Positions 21,385 to 32,451 of a stretch of 64,000 nt of DNA are shown here, one piece after another. Origin of the DNA: Hermatobates lingyangjiaoensis (lineage: Eukaryota; Arthropoda; Insecta; Hemiptera; Hermatobatidae); NCBI GenBank assembly GCA_026182355.1, contig JAPFBL010000321.1, positions 62,001 to 126,000 of the forward strand. Direction: 5' to 3'. Position 1 is the first letter of the stretch. Every line of letters starts with the position of its first letter. The notes beneath the pieces were generated by a model. The model did not search any database, was not told the DNA's origin, and saw only the letters and a list, made by a program, of their open reading frames with translations. The position numbers and the translations under genes are program-made.

Positions 21385-22862
21385 ATATAACAAGATTTCA
21401 CAAAAAAACAAGTATAACAACCATCAATTTTCAAAGCACAATTTACCCGAACATCCCTCCCTGCACAATTATCCTTTCCTGCACTTTACACCCTTTAAAA
21501 TACCTCTCTTGCTTAAAACTTCTCTCGATCCCTGGCCATGATGTTTCTACGTCTTGTGTTTTTGTTGGGTTTGGATCCCTAGCCATGATGTTTCTACGTC
21601 TTGTGTTTTTGTTGGGTTTGGATCCCTAGCCATGATGTTTCTACGTCTTGTGTTTTTGTTGGGTTTGGATCCCTAGCCATGATGTTTCTACGTCTTGTGT
21701 TTTTGTTGGGTTTGGATTCCTAGCCATGATGTTTCTACGTCTTGTGTTTTTGTTGGGTTTGGATCCCTAGCCATGATGTTTCTACGTCTTGTGTTTTTTT
21801 TTTGGGTTTGGATCCCTAGCCATGATGTTTCTACGTCTTGTGTTTTTTTTTTGGGTTTGGATCCCTAGCCATGATGTTTCTACGTCTTGTGTTTTTGTTG
21901 GGTTTGGATCCCTAGCCATGATGTTTCTACGTCTTGTGTTTTTGTTGGGTTTGGATTCCTAGCCATGATGTTTCTACGTCTTGTGTTTTTGTTGGGTTTG
22001 GATCCCTAGCCATGATGTTTCTACGTCTTGTGTTTTTGTTGGGTTTGGATCCCTAGCCATGATGTTTCTACGTCTTGTGTTTTTGTTGGGTTTGGATCCC
22101 TAGCCATGATGTTTCTACGTCTTGTGTTTTTTTTTTTGGGTTTGGATCCCTAGCCATGATGTTTCTACGTCTTGTGTTTTTGTTGGGTTTGGATCCCTAG
22201 CCATGATGTTTCTACGTCTTGTGTTTTTGTTGGGTTTGGATCCCTAGCCATGATGTTTCTACGTCTTGTGTTTTTGTTGGGTTTGGATCCCTAGCCATGA
22301 TGTTTCTACGTCTTGTGTTTTTTTTTTGGGTTTGGATCCCTAGCCATGATGTTTCTACGTCTTGTGTTTTTGTTGGGTTTGGATCCCTAGCCATGATGTT
22401 TCTACGTCTTGTGTTTTTGTTGGGTTTGGATCCCTAGCCATGATGTTTCTACGTCTTGTGTTTTTTTTTTGGGTTTGGATCCCTAGCCATGATGTTTCTA
22501 CGTCTTGTGTTTTTGTTGGGTTTGGATCCCTAGCCATGATGTTTCTACGTCTTGTGTTTTTGTTGGGTTTGGATCCCTAGCCATGATGTTTCTACGTCTT
22601 GTGTTTTTTTTTTGGGTTTGGATCCCTAGCCATGATGTTTCTACGTCTTGTGTTTTTGTTGGGTTTGGATCCCTAGCCATGATGTTTCTACGTCTTGTGT
22701 TTTTGTTGGGTTTGGATCCCTAGCCATGATGTTTCTACGTCTTGTGTTTTTGTTGGGTTTGGATTCTGACAAAGACTGCTTGTTACGGGTTGAAAGATCT
22801 TTTGTCTTTTTTCTCCCCCCCCATTTCTTATTGTGGTTTGAACATTGATAATAGTTTTATAT
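21385..22862 (+). mobile_element. Family B PLE copy expanded into a minisatellite
   Basis: Starts with a decayed inverted family B end (AAGATTTCACAAAAAAAC). It continues with the region that precedes the core in other copies (compare 57400-57515: TCCTTTCCTGCACTTT, CTTTAAAATACC). It then carries about 26 tandem copies of a 47-49-bp unit and ends in the family B core (TCTGACAAAGACTGCTTG, GTTGAAAGATCTT) and TTGTGGTTTGAACATTG. The whole array therefore lies inside one PLE insertion. Confidence 0.8.
21528..22765 (+). repeat. 47-49-bp minisatellite with 143-bp higher-order unit
   Basis: The unit contains GATCCCTAGCCATGATG, TTTCTACGTCTTGTG and TTTTTGTTGGGTTT. In its last third every third copy has a T10 run in place of TTTTTGTT, so the pattern repeats every 143 bp (47+47+49). 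Open frames on both strands repeat at 143-bp steps and are artefacts. The unit is close to GATGTTTTCTGCATCTAG followed by GTTGGGTTT, found just before the core in the 43.5-44.8 kb PLE. Confidence 0.9.
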
Positions 22863-23251
22863 ATTTCATATAATTATAGACGTATTGTCTATAATTTATA
22901 TATATATAAATATATTTACTTTAACACATAGAAAAGAACACAGAAAGACACTACAGAACTCACTTCGATATTTCGACATCCGTCGTCATCGGGAAGAAGT
23001 GCGAAGTACTCGCGTTGAGAAGCAAACTACTACTGGCCTCCAGAGTAACTCGTGGAACCACCGCAATGCTGCTCCCCAGCGGAGGAGAGGAAAAATAGAA
23101 ATCCTTCCAATATTTATTTAGAAAACAAGATAAAAAATATATAAAATACGAAATAATAATAATAAAAAATAAATAATAATAATAAAATAATAATAATAAT
23201 AAAATAGTAATAATAATAATAATAAAATAATAATAATAAAATAAAAAATAA

Positions 23252-23641
23252 TTAACGGTACAGGTTGAGACCAGGAGGAGAACGAGCCCCAAGGAGGCAT
23301 ATGAATGCCTCTTCGGAAGCTCTAAGGGTGACATGGGAATTAGACTCGGGGATTTGTTTGAGGATTTGTACCCTGAAACAATCATTGAAAGGGAGGTCAT
23401 GGGAATTAGCATGGATAGCTATGGGTAGGTCTCTGCGCTGACCAACGGACGCCCTGTGATTGTTCATACGCAGGCTCAGCTTGGTTGAAGCCAAGCCAAC
23501 GTAAAAAGCATCACATCGAGTACACTCCAAACGGTAAACGCAGTTACAGGAAGTGCAAGATGTAACAGAAGGAACAGGATAGGAGTCGTTACTGAGAGGG
23601 GAAGTAAAGTAAGGACTGGAGTTAATTAGGGTTAACTTCAT
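23252..23641 (-). pseudogene. PLE GIY-YIG endonuclease domain, 5'-truncated (left arm)
   Basis: The 129-codon open end of a Penelope-like element protein. Visible features are a CNCVYRLECTRC segment with the GIY position as CVY, then DAFYVGLAS supplying the YIG position as YVG, an R in RMNNHRASV, and an HANSHD segment. Such domains nick target DNA to prime reverse transcription. The reverse transcriptase part is absent, so this copy cannot be autonomous. The frame is intact to the stop and identical in sequence to the right-arm copy from CTRC onward. Confidence 0.8.
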
Positions 23642-23652
23642 AACTTCATAAC

Positions 23653-24009
23653 TTTACTTCCCCTCTCAGTAACGACTCCTATCCTGTTCCTTCTGTTACA
23701 TCTTGCACTTCCTGTAACTGCGTTTACCGTTTGGAGTGTACTCGATGTGATGCTTTTTACGTTGGCTTGGCTTCAACCAAGCTGAGCCTGCGTATGAACA
23801 ATCACAGGGCGTCCGTTGGTCAGCGCAGAGACCTACCCATAGCTATCCATGCTAATTCCCATGACCTCCCTTTCAATGATTGTTTCAGGGTACAAATCCT
23901 CAAACAAATCCCCGAGTCTAATTCCCATGTCACCCTTAGAGCTTCCGAAGAGGCATTCATATGCCTCCTTGGGGCTCGTTCTCCTCCTGGTCTCAACCTG
24001 TACCGTTAA
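23653..24009 (+). pseudogene. PLE GIY-YIG endonuclease domain, 5'-truncated (right arm)
   Basis: Mirror copy of the left-arm domain. The frame is open through CVYRLECTRC, DAFYVG and the GLNLYR C-terminus. The upstream frame continues to the palindrome centre, so a start codon at 23731 is incidental. The two copies encode the same residues throughout the shared part. Same family assignment and limits as the left copy. Confidence 0.8.
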
Positions 24010-24130
24010 TTATTTTTTATTTATTATTATTATTATTATTACTATTATTATTATTTTATTATTATTATTATTACTATTTTATTATTATTATTATTTTATT
24101 ATTATTATTTATTTTTTATTATTATTATTT
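24010..24130. repeat. (ATT)n microsatellite in PLE 3' region
   Basis: An ATT/TTA-rich tract follows the endonuclease stop, mirrored as (AAT)n at 23150-23250 in the left arm. The interruption patterns differ between arms, so this is the part that has diverged since duplication. It yields hydrophobic spurious frames. Confidence 0.9.
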
Positions 24131-24425
24131 CGTATTTTATATATTTTTTATCTTGTTTTCTAAATAAATATTGGAAGGATTTCTATTTTTCCTCTCCTCC
24201 GCTGGGGAGCAGCATTGCGGTGGTTCCACGAGTTACTCTGGAGGCCAGTAGTAGTTTGCTTCTCAACGCGAGTACTTCGCACTTCTTCCCGATGACGACG
24301 GATGTCGAAATATCGAAGTGAGTTCTGTAGTGTCTTTCTGTGTTCTTTTCTATGTGTTAAAGTGTTTATTGTCCACACGGACCTTTCATTTTATTCGTAT
24401 AAATATATTTATATATATAAATTAA

Positions 24426-24985
24426 AACCAATTTAAGGATAAACAAATGTATAAGCGACGTTATCAAATATATCCAGTAGTTATGTTAAAGGTAGTTTCA
24501 GAGTGTTCATTAAGCATAAAAGAAGTAAAGGAAGCAAAGAAGTAGACTATTTGTCTAAAAATAAGTCCTAGCTTATTGCTACTGAGGAAATATCTCTTAT
24601 CTCTGTCTTGCTACCATCAGTAGGTCATTAAGCTGCATAGTCATGCCTTATCTAAAAACGCTGCGTCAGGCAAATGATGACAATAACTCTCTGTGATAAG
24701 GATCGTGACAAGGGCTTATCTATTCCATTGTCTCCACTCATTGGACTCTACAAAAACTTGAAAAACAACACTCCAAGTACCAAACAAGTAATTTTTTTTT
24801 TCAAAAAGAAAAAAAAATCAGTTTTTTATTCTTTTTTCACAACTTATTAGCCTGTTTGAAAACGATTCATTATTCAAAATTTATTAGCTATGTAAATGAT
24901 CTATGGAAACAGTCTCTCCTCTAGTTTTGTAAATTTGGTTCATTCCTTCTTTGGTAGAATTTATGGCTCAAAGACACTAGTTTAA
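24426..24985. other. Spacer, nothing recognised
   Basis: Mixed-composition DNA without a supported gene. A T-rich/A-rich pair near 24790-24830 could fold locally. Confidence 0.45.
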
Positions 24986-25171
24986 AGAAAATAAAAACCG
25001 GTTTTTGGTAAAAAAAAGTGACTTTGCCGTCATGCATAATTCTTATCAAACAATAGGTACCATATAAACTATAGGGCCCATTTTTGTGTAAAATATCAAC
25101 TTGATCCCTCAAAGATTCTGGACCGTAGCGTGGTAACAAGCAATGCTAATACACTCACCCACCCACCCACC

Positions 25172-25205
<34 letters not shown>

Positions 25206-25330
25206 GAGACATCATCGCAATAACATCATAAAACGACTTTTGGGACCTCGAAACATATAATTCCATCAAAATCTCGAGATCGAATTTTTTCACGATCACT
25301 ATACTTTACTTCTAGTAAAGTAAAAAAAAA
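24986..25330 (+). repeat. Dispersed repeat R3, probable LINE 3' end
   Basis: Second R3 copy, close to 3395-3710. It shares TCAACTTGATCC, GATTCTGGACCGTAGCGTGG and AAATCTCGAGATCGAA, and the terminal ACTTTACT/AGTAAAGT hairpin with A tail. Its internal CCCA and CA runs are longer (25157-25204). Confidence 0.6.
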
Positions 25331-26165
25331 ATGGTTAAATTAGTATTTAATATCGGACAATTCCCTTTATTCTAAATAACAATGTCTATCAAGTATAACT
25401 ATTTATCAAGTATGTCTGTCATTTTGATGGAATTATTTATGCTTGAAATTATAGTTTAAGATAAATTATCATAAATTGAAAAAATTGTTCTAGAGTATTA
25501 AAGTTATAAAAATTCTTTAAGATGAAGTAAGAAAAGCTGTTAGACAGAAGAAGTTTACTACCTTGCTTTTGAAAAAGAAGTGCTATTCCACCCACTTATA
25601 TAAGATAATGTATTCATGTATTCAGAGAGAGAGAGAGAAGGGGGAAAGCATTAAGACTGGAGATCAAGTGTCAGGCGATTGAGCCAAGGGACTTTGAACT
25701 AAGAGGATTTCTGCAAAACATTGGGATTTATTGAAACAGTTTGTATCAAAATGAAATGCGAAAAAAAAAACGGGAAAGTTTGTGGTAAACTGGTATACTT
25801 GATGACTTCAAAATCGAACTTAAATCTGATACCGCTGCTTTTTTTTTCTTAGGCTTGTTTTTTTTTTTACTTGATCTACTCTGAATTCAAGAATTTCTGT
25901 TAAACGTGTTAGTAAACGTGATTTGCAAACTATTTCGTTTCAATTAAAAAAAAAAAACCCCTGCAAACCAGCTTCAATTAGTATTGAATTCTTACCATCT
26001 AAAGAATTTACTATAAATAAGTTAAACTTCGTTGGAAATGAATAAAACTTCCCTTTTAGATTGATTTCATTGCAGCTTATATGAAAATTAAAACTTGAAA
26101 AGATATAACACTTTCAATTATTAAGCTACTAACACTATTTGGTAAACAGTCTCTGCTAAAACTAA
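25331..26165. other. AT-rich spacer, nothing recognised
   Basis: A short GA repeat lies near 25625. No gene or family was seen. Confidence 0.5.
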
Positions 26166-26945
26166 AAATAAATTAATTATATACCAATTAAACCAAAATA
26201 TACCAGATCAATATCAATATACCAAAATTATTTACCAATAAAAGAGCAAAAATATTTTTTTCTATTTTTTTTAGATATGAATTCCTGCCAATATACCAAA
26301 AAAATACTAAAATTATATACCCATAAAGGAGCAAAAATGCTACTTTCTATATCTTTTAGATATGAATTACTGCCAATATACCAAAATTATATACCAATAA
26401 AAGAGCAAAAATATTTCTTTCTATATCTTTTAGATATGAATTCCTGCCAATAACCAAAACAATACTCGTACACCAAAATTACATACCAATAATAGAGCTA
26501 AATATTTCTTTCTATATCTTTTAGATATGAATTCCTGCCAATAACCAAAACAATACACCAAAATTACATACCAATAATAGAGCTAAATATTTCTTTCTAT
26601 ATCTTTTAGATATGAATTCCTGCCAATATACCAAAACAATATACCAAAATTATATACCAATAAAAGAGCTAAATATTTCTTTCTTTATCTTTTAGATATG
26701 AATTCCTGCCAATATACCAAAACAATGTACCAATAAAAGAGCTAAATATTTCTTTCTATATCTTTTAGACATGAATTCCTGCCAATATACCAAAACAATA
26801 TACCAAAATTATATACCAATAAAGGAGCAAAAATATTTCTTTCTATATCTCTTAGATATGAATTACTGCCAATATACCAAAATGATATATCAATAAAAGA
26901 GCAAAAAGATTTCTTTCCATATCTTTTAGATATGAATTCCTGCAT
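26166..26945 (+). repeat. Degenerate tandem array, unit about 70-90 bp
   Basis: About nine copies of a unit with AGATATGAATTCCTGCCAAT, ACCAAAA(T/C)-rich linkers, AAAGAGC and TTTCTTTCTATATCTTTT. Unit length varies through loss or gain of ACCAAAATTATAT blocks. The open frames here are by-products. Confidence 0.85.
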
Positions 26946-27127
26946 TTCATAGAAAATACTGAGGTGTCTTTAATAGTGAAGTGGATTTGAATACAGACTT
27001 TATGTAAAGTTAACCAAAACTGTACATAAAGGACAGTGTCAGTTTCAGGGGTATTTGGTTCAGAATTTACTTTATTTTCTCATGGAGGTCACACTCAGTC
27101 ATGTAGGTAAAACATGTAGCATATTGA

Positions 27128-27262
27128 AGGAGGTCAGGTTAGCTCAGTGGTTAACATACCCGCATCACTGTCTAAACTTGTGGATCCGAGGTTCGATCCT
27201 CACTCTGTCTGTCGATTTATTCGCGTCGGAGGTGAATAAATCAGAGGGACGATACTAAAATT
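27128..27262 (+). repeat. tRNA-derived SINE, 3'-truncated
   Basis: TTAGCTCAGTGGTTAA A box and GGTTCGATCCT B box are followed by TTTATTCGCGTCGGAGGTG. It ends soon after the AATCAGAGGGACG block. Confidence 0.75.
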
Positions 27263-27655
27263 TTAGTTATTTTAACAGAATGGAGAAACCAGAAGGTAAA
27301 TATAAATTAAAAACTGGAGATGTTTTCTCATATGACTCAAAGGTCCACTTACCATCCACTGAATCACTGACACTTTCCCAAACATCTTCCGTCTACTTTA
27401 CTTGACCCCAGTGTTTTCATTACTTTCTTCTAGGAAACACTCTAGCGTTCTGTGAAAGTTTCCTGAAATTCAATTAAATCACGAGGGTTGGAAGGGGAGA
27501 TAACATTAATGCTCAACGGAATTAATTATTAAGCTTAATTATTAAGCTTTCAAATTAAAAATTTATATATCTCCGCAATCATTTAAAAAATGTATATGCT
27601 TTATAATTAGTTTCATCTTCAGGTATAACCTGAGTTTAACCTTATCCGAACAGTT
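27263..27655. other. Spacer, nothing recognised
   Basis: Contains a small inverted TTAATTATTAAGC motif near 27525. No other support. Confidence 0.45.
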
Positions 27656-27800
27656 GTATAAACGTATTTTAACCGTAACAAGCGTCTTCGACAGTCATAT
27701 CCCACAGCCAGCTTGTTACAGTTGAAAACTTTTAGTATTTTTTCTCATTTCTTATTGTGGTTTGATATTTCACATGTTTATTGTGATTCTTGTAATTTAT
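27656..27800. repeat. Decayed family B PLE palindrome
   Basis: A minus remnant (AACCGTAACAAGCG, TCTTCGACAG) abuts a plus remnant (GCTTGTTACAGTTGAAAAC, TTTCTTATTGTGGTTTGAT, TTTCACATG). Many substitutions and deletions make it one of the oldest family B copies here. Confidence 0.6.
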
Positions 27801-28169
27801 ACATAAGTAGATAAAGAGCTAATTTATTTCAGTTTTAATAGAACTGTTAATAAAGACAATAAATGAAGTTAGAGCGAAAAGAAACAAAAAAATATCTACG
27901 TAAATTCATTCTTTTACTTTAACACTTTTAATAATTAGGAAAAAAGTGACTGGAAACAGTAACTATGAGTTTTCATTATAACGACCTTAAATAAAAATGA
28001 CTTTTTGTCAGTGTTTTTATAGTCTGTAATTTGATAAATATGAATTCGTAAATATAGAATTCCCACATGGAATTGACAACAATAAAACAGTAAATATACT
28101 CCAAAGACAGGACTTTATGTGTAAGGCTGTTGTGACAGGGTACTTACTGGGGAATGAACTTAAGTGCTG
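27801..28169. other. AT-rich spacer, nothing recognised
   Basis: No motif supported. Confidence 0.5.
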
Positions 28170-28335
28170 CTTTAAAATTATATATATATATATTGTTTAT
28201 AGGTAATATTTTGTCTGAAATGATAAAAGTGAAATTGTTTTTAAAGGCTAAATTATCAGTAATATTTTTGACTAGTCAAAATAAACTGTAAACATTAATT
28301 TTCTAGATAGAAAGATATATCAGCGTGCTGGACTA
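28170..28335 (+). repeat. Direct repeat, left copy
   Basis: Matches 29335-29475: TATATATTGTTTATA, GGTAATATTTTGT, TAAATTATCAGTAATATTTTTGAC and GAAGATATATCAGCGTGCT-like blocks in the same order. The two copies lie about 1.16 kb apart. Confidence 0.7.
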
Positions 28336-29334
28336 GTGATAAAGCTATAAGTTATTCTAAAAACGGATGAGATTTCGTTGATTGGAAATCAATTCAAAAA
28401 GGTATTTAAGAAGGTTTGTTTTGAAGAGAACGCGAAATGCAGAGATTGCTGGTTTGAAGCAAGCAGTATTTGTGGAGAGGGGGGGGGGGGGGGGGGATTT
28501 TTAATTGAAGGAATAGTTGGTTGGATTGAGGGGTTATTTGGGGTCGTAAAGACTTGATGGAAGGGGTTGAGATGAGAATAAAAAAAAAAAAAAAAAAAAA
28601 AAAAGACTAGGATGTGGGACGAGGTCGGAGGTTAGGGTCACGGGTCTTATTAAGGAGGGCCGTGTGAGGGAATGTCTGGGGCTAGGTACCCAAATTACAA
28701 GGTATGGACTCTTGAGTACCTGCGTCGTGTCGGGCCCACAGTTAAGACACCCACGTTCTTCTCTCACCATATTCCACTCTTTACCATCATCTACCCGCCC
28801 CTACATTGTTGCTTTTTTCGTGTTTCCTTCGCCGAAGGTTTGTTTTTATTTTTTCTTTTCTTTTTGTCGACAGACAAATTAGCCACTTAAGATTTAAGGT
28901 AATAATGATATATGTATTTAAAGTGGAATAAAATTAGCAACTTTATAAAGTTTGTAAAAGCAATGCTAATATAAATGATACACTATTGCTTAATTTAAAT
29001 ATTTATTTTTTTTTGTACTTTTCTAGGACTAAGGGTAATTAACACTCCTGGTAACTAAATCAAACTATATTCCTGAACAAACCTCTTCATCAACTCAACT
29101 ACGAAAGTAAGATTGTCTATTACATATTAGAACCTCAGGTGTCCTAAAACTACAAAAAAACAACTTTAATTTTTTTAATTACAGCATTTGCTGATTTTAA
29201 AGGTAAAAATAACGGTTAGCTCCAGTTTGAAAAAGCATAAACTATAATTAACTAATTACTGGTTTTATATCAAGATACCTGCAAACAACTTTGCTATGTA
29301 ATAGTCGGAAACGTTTAGTTCGTTTATAATTTTA
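28336..29334. other. Segment between direct repeats, with G18 and A-runs
   Basis: Contains a run of 18 G (28479-28496), an A run of about 24 (near 28580), and a GC-richer stretch at 28610-28800 (CACGGGTCTTATTAAGG, GTGTCGGGCCC). No clear frame or family. The direct repeats could be long terminal repeats, but no internal retroelement motif supports this. Confidence 0.4.
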
Positions 29335-29475
29335 TAAAATTTATATATATATTGTTTATACGTAATATTTTGTGAAACTGTTTTTACAGGTTAAATTATC
29401 AGTAATATTTTTGACCAGTTAAAATGAACTTTAAACATTAATTTTCAAGATAAGAAGATATATCAGCGTGCTTTA
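29335..29475 (+). repeat. Direct repeat, right copy
   Basis: Partner of 28170-28335, somewhat diverged (TTTGACCAGTTAAAATGAAC against TTTGACTAGTCAAAATAAAC). Confidence 0.7.
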
Positions 29476-29892
29476 ACAGCCAAGTTTTAATAAACATCGC
29501 TTGTTTATTTATTAAACGCCTCACACTGTCTGATGTATCAATCAACAATTGAAGGTATTTTTGATCAATTGATAATTTGGCTTTTCCTGTGGCTTTTCTT
29601 AATATCACAATTGCCTTCCTGTAGCAATATTATCATTTTTTTCTTAAAGAGGAACAATAACTCTTATTGTTGATTAAGAACAACCTTTCAAGTTCTACTT
29701 TGACTTTTGAAAAGCATGATAATGGCTCAGCCCTTCAATTAAAATCTTATAGTTTAGTCATCTGTGTACTATATAATACCTTAATTTTTATTAAATTTTC
29801 ATTTCTTTTATAAAGCAGCCAAAAACTTTGTTCTTTTTTGATCCTCCAATATTAGTAATCTGTGCATGTAACTCAAGTACAACAAACTATAA
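29476..29892. other. AT-rich spacer, nothing recognised
   Basis: No motif supported. Confidence 0.5.
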
Positions 29893-30140
29893 ATCAATGA
29901 TCAAACTACAATAAGAAAAAGGAGAACAAGACTAAGATCTTTCAACCGTAACAAGCGGTCTTCGTTAGAGTCAAAAACCCAACGAGTCCCAACTCTGACC
30001 CAACTTCGTCTTCGTCTTCGTCTGACCCAACTGACGAAGGCCGCTTGTTACGGTTGAAAGATCTTAGTCTTGTTCTCCCTTTTCTTATTGTGGTTTGATC
30101 ATTGATTGTTATTTCACGTGTTTATGTGAAATCTTTTTAA
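29893..30140. repeat. PLE terminal-repeat palindrome, family B
   Basis: The left minus copy and right plus copy are well conserved (TTTCAACCGTAACAAGCGG and complement). The centre has a local GTCTTCGTCTTCGTCTGACC stutter, so the first box in the right arm is ACTGACGAAGGCCGC, with CTGACGA intact. GAAAGATCTTAG and the TTTCACGTG end follow. Confidence 0.8.
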
Positions 30141-30325
30141 CAAACTCTAAATGATGATCAAGAAGGTTTAAGTATAATTGTAGACGAGACAATACATCAC
30201 AAGCGCCATCTACCTGCCAGATCTGTATTCTACTGTTATATTGTAATCTATTAATTTTAACTTTAACCGTTGTAATCGCCGACTTATTGATTAAAATCTT
30301 TATGAAAAATGCTAACCAAGGGCTA
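30141..30325. other. Short spacer
   Basis: Nothing recognised between the PLE palindrome and the gypsy remnant. Confidence 0.4.
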
Positions 30326-30760
30326 TGGGCTGAGATTTTACAATAATAGGCTTACCATAAACAAACTGATGGTATCTCTTCATCCCAGACTGCACTGCCA
30401 ATATCTCCTTTTCAATGACCGCATACTTCTGTTTGCCGGATGATAACGATCTAAAAGCAAATAGTGCAGGTTTCTCCTCTTGCATTAAACATGCACCAGG
30501 TCAAATATAGAAGTCTCTGTGTAGATTATCACCAATATTGTAATCAAAAACACTAAATTGGATCCATTATAGAAAAGATTTCTTTATTTCTTCCACAATC
30601 TTCATGATCGGACCAATACCACAGAAATCCCGATTTTGTTAATTCTCTTCATGAAGCAGATAAATAAATTGTGATAGATATTTGACGATTCCTAAAAACC
30701 GTAAAATTTTTGTTTGGGAAGATACTTTTACGATAGAATCTAAGTAGATTTCATCAACAG
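30326..30760 (-). pseudogene. Ty3/gypsy reverse transcriptase-RNase H remnant
   Basis: On the minus strand, pieces in different frames read KILRFLGIVKYLSQFIYL, GACLMQEEKPALFAFRSLS and KQKYAVIEKEILAVQSGMKR followed by YHQFVYGK. These correspond to the LQRFLGMVNYLxKF segment after the RT thumb and to the RNase H start (GACLMQ…FASRSL…YAxIEKExLA…FHQYIYG) of gypsy-type LTR retrotransposons. Stops and frameshifts separate the pieces. No LTRs were found, so it is a decayed internal fragment. Confidence 0.8.
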
Positions 30761-30871
30761 ATAGACAATATCGAAAAATACATGTCCCAAATAGTGTATT
30801 TAGGATTGTTTATAGCGCCATTTAAAATTTGTTAATTTTTACATTATATTTCCTTCCACGTTTGAACACCT

Positions 30872-31330
30872 GGTAGCCAGGTTAGCTTAGTGATTAGTGT
30901 ACTCACCTCTGAATTGGTAGTTCCGGGGTTCGATACCCACCTGGCCTTCGAATTACTCACGCATGAGATGAAATAAATCTGAACACGTCATCCTTCGGAG
31001 AGGACGTTAAACCTGTTTTGGCATTATTTCGCGCTCTCAGCTTATACAGCTACGAGTATATCACAGATAATCACAACAAAACAGACTGATACCTTTTTTT
31101 TTACGTGAAAGCTCTTTCGCCACATCTCAGGAGCTACAAGCTCTAGCCGAAGATAGAGACAAACAAAATCTATGAGATATACCCGAGGTGGAACACGCAG
31201 AGGCGAGCGTCGGTCCCGAGCCTGTACGATGTCAGGTACTCATAAAAGATCCCTACTCTAAAAACACTTGAGTTAGGCAAAATTTAGGACTCTCAATCTA
31301 GAATCAACAGGTAATGCGGCTCGCTCATTA
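30872..31330 (+). repeat. tRNA-derived SINE with an internal insertion
   Basis: The 5' part (TTAGCTTAGTGATTAG, GGTTCGATACC, CGGAGAGGACGTTAAACC) and the 3' part (GTCCCGAGCCTGTACGATG, AAAATTTAGGACTCTCAAT) match the full-length SINE. About 170 bp at 31019-31190 is not in the other copies. The inserted stretch has no recognised ends. Confidence 0.7.
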
Positions 31331-31808
31331 CTATAAATGGGTGCCAAATAATAAATGAGCCACAATTTCCACATCTACAATAGCACTAAAAACAAACAAA
31401 CGTTTGAACAACTTTCTTAAAACCTTTTGACTTAGTTCGTCCCTTCCAGTAACTAAAATATAATAAAAATACATAAATACTTCAGGAATGTCACTAAATC
31501 GTCTCATTACTTTTTTTTTTAAATAAACTCTCGTGCTGATGCTACACCGAACGCTAGACGAAAAAATTAATACCTTCTGAGCAGTTTCCAATATGCATAA
31601 GTCAGCAGACATCTTGGTTTAATTCAATTCGGTGATAGACTTCTTTCAAAATCTAGTACAATAAAGGATGCTCTTGTTTTCTAAAAACATAATAATATCT
31701 TCTAATGTTGGTATTAAAATATTTCTCTCTACAAACTTGCTAAGTTCTAAGTTTTCACATATCAAGATACATTTTTTTAATATGTGGTACTTTATAAAAT
31801 GTTAATAA
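31331..31808. other. Spacer, nothing recognised
   Basis: A 93-codon minus-strand frame (31331-31612) abuts the SINE end. I find no motif or splice context to support it. Confidence 0.4.
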
Positions 31809-31816
31809 CTCTATAT

Positions 31817-32266
31817 CAGTGTTTCCCAAACTTTTTCGAGCGACTACCCCCTTGGGTCCATAAACATAAACTCACCACTCCTCAATAATAATCAGAATCT
31901 TAGACTAAATAACGAAATGAGTAACACTTTAATAATTAAATTAATATAATGATTAATCGAATATTTATTTAGAATCCAATATATGTATTGTTTCATAACA
32001 TATTTATGCAAAAGAATTAATACACAATAAAAGAAACTTGGATGAGAATATACTTTTATCATAAAAATAAATTATCAAAACAAATAATTTTAAGAAACCT
32101 TTTCCTAGAAGTTTACATGTGGTGTTTTCACATAAATTTAAAAATTATATTGCATGAACATTCTCAATTCATAGAAATAGAATCCCCGATTCCTTTTTGC
32201 ATTAGCGCCCCCCGATATCAAAGCACCGCCCCAGGGGGGCGGTACCGCCCACTTTGGGAAACACTG
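31817..32266. mobile_element. hAT MITE with perfect target duplication
   Basis: Starts CAGTGTTTCCCAAACTTTT and ends in the complement of CAGTGTTTCCCAAAGTGGG. Flanked by identical 8-mers CTCTATAT (31809-31816 and 32267-32274). An 8-bp duplication with CAG(T/G)G ends defines the hAT superfamily. At 450 bp it has no transposase and is non-autonomous. Confidence 0.9.
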
Positions 32267-32406
32267 CTCTATATTGTTATTTTTTTTTTAAAAAGCCTAA
32301 CAAGATTTTTGTATTTCCACATCACGTTTTAAATGTAATTAAATAATTTCATAGTTACACTTTTCATTTAGCTAAATACAAATATTTGTTTGAAAATTTA
32401 CTGCAG

Positions 32407-32451
32407 TGGGCAACAGCGAAGGCTGGGAAGTCCGGCAGCGGAGCGGCTCAG
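32407..32451 (+). CDS. Candidate 45-nt internal exon
   Basis: A GC-rich block in AT-rich DNA lies between TTTACTGCAG and CAG followed by GTAGCG, both good splice matches. All three frames are open. The frame giving GQQRRLGSPAAERL ends with two bases (AG) and would join in phase to the candidate exon at 36310, whose first base completes a codon. Whether it belongs with the SH3 gene downstream is a guess. Without transcript data this is only a splice-site and composition call. Confidence 0.3.

Larger units (their letters stand above)
22900..24425. mobile_element. Head-to-head PLE palindrome with GIY-YIG, family C
   Basis: Two 5'-truncated PLE copies lie head to head. The arms (about 22930-23610 and 23653-24360) are almost identical and are separated by about 40 bp. 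Each arm contains the endonuclease coding end, a 3' (AAT)n tract, and a terminal block with core CCGATGA, C, GAC/GTC, GAAA (24288-24310 on plus). A tail AGTGTTTATTGTCCACACGG lies only on the right. High arm identity, including unbroken frames, indicates a recent event. Confidence 0.85.

Noticed and set aside
22212..22848. Repeated open frames on both strands (MARDPNPTKTQ… and MCFCWVWIPSH…)
   Set aside because: They are translations of the 47-49-bp minisatellite, repeating at 143-bp steps on both strands. No start context or independent coding evidence.
23118..23300. Membrane-protein-like frame rich in I, L, F and Y
   Set aside because: It is a translation of the (AAT)n tract in the PLE palindrome.
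31331..31612. 93-codon minus-strand frame
   Set aside because: No domain, no splice context, and composition like the surrounding AT-rich DNA.
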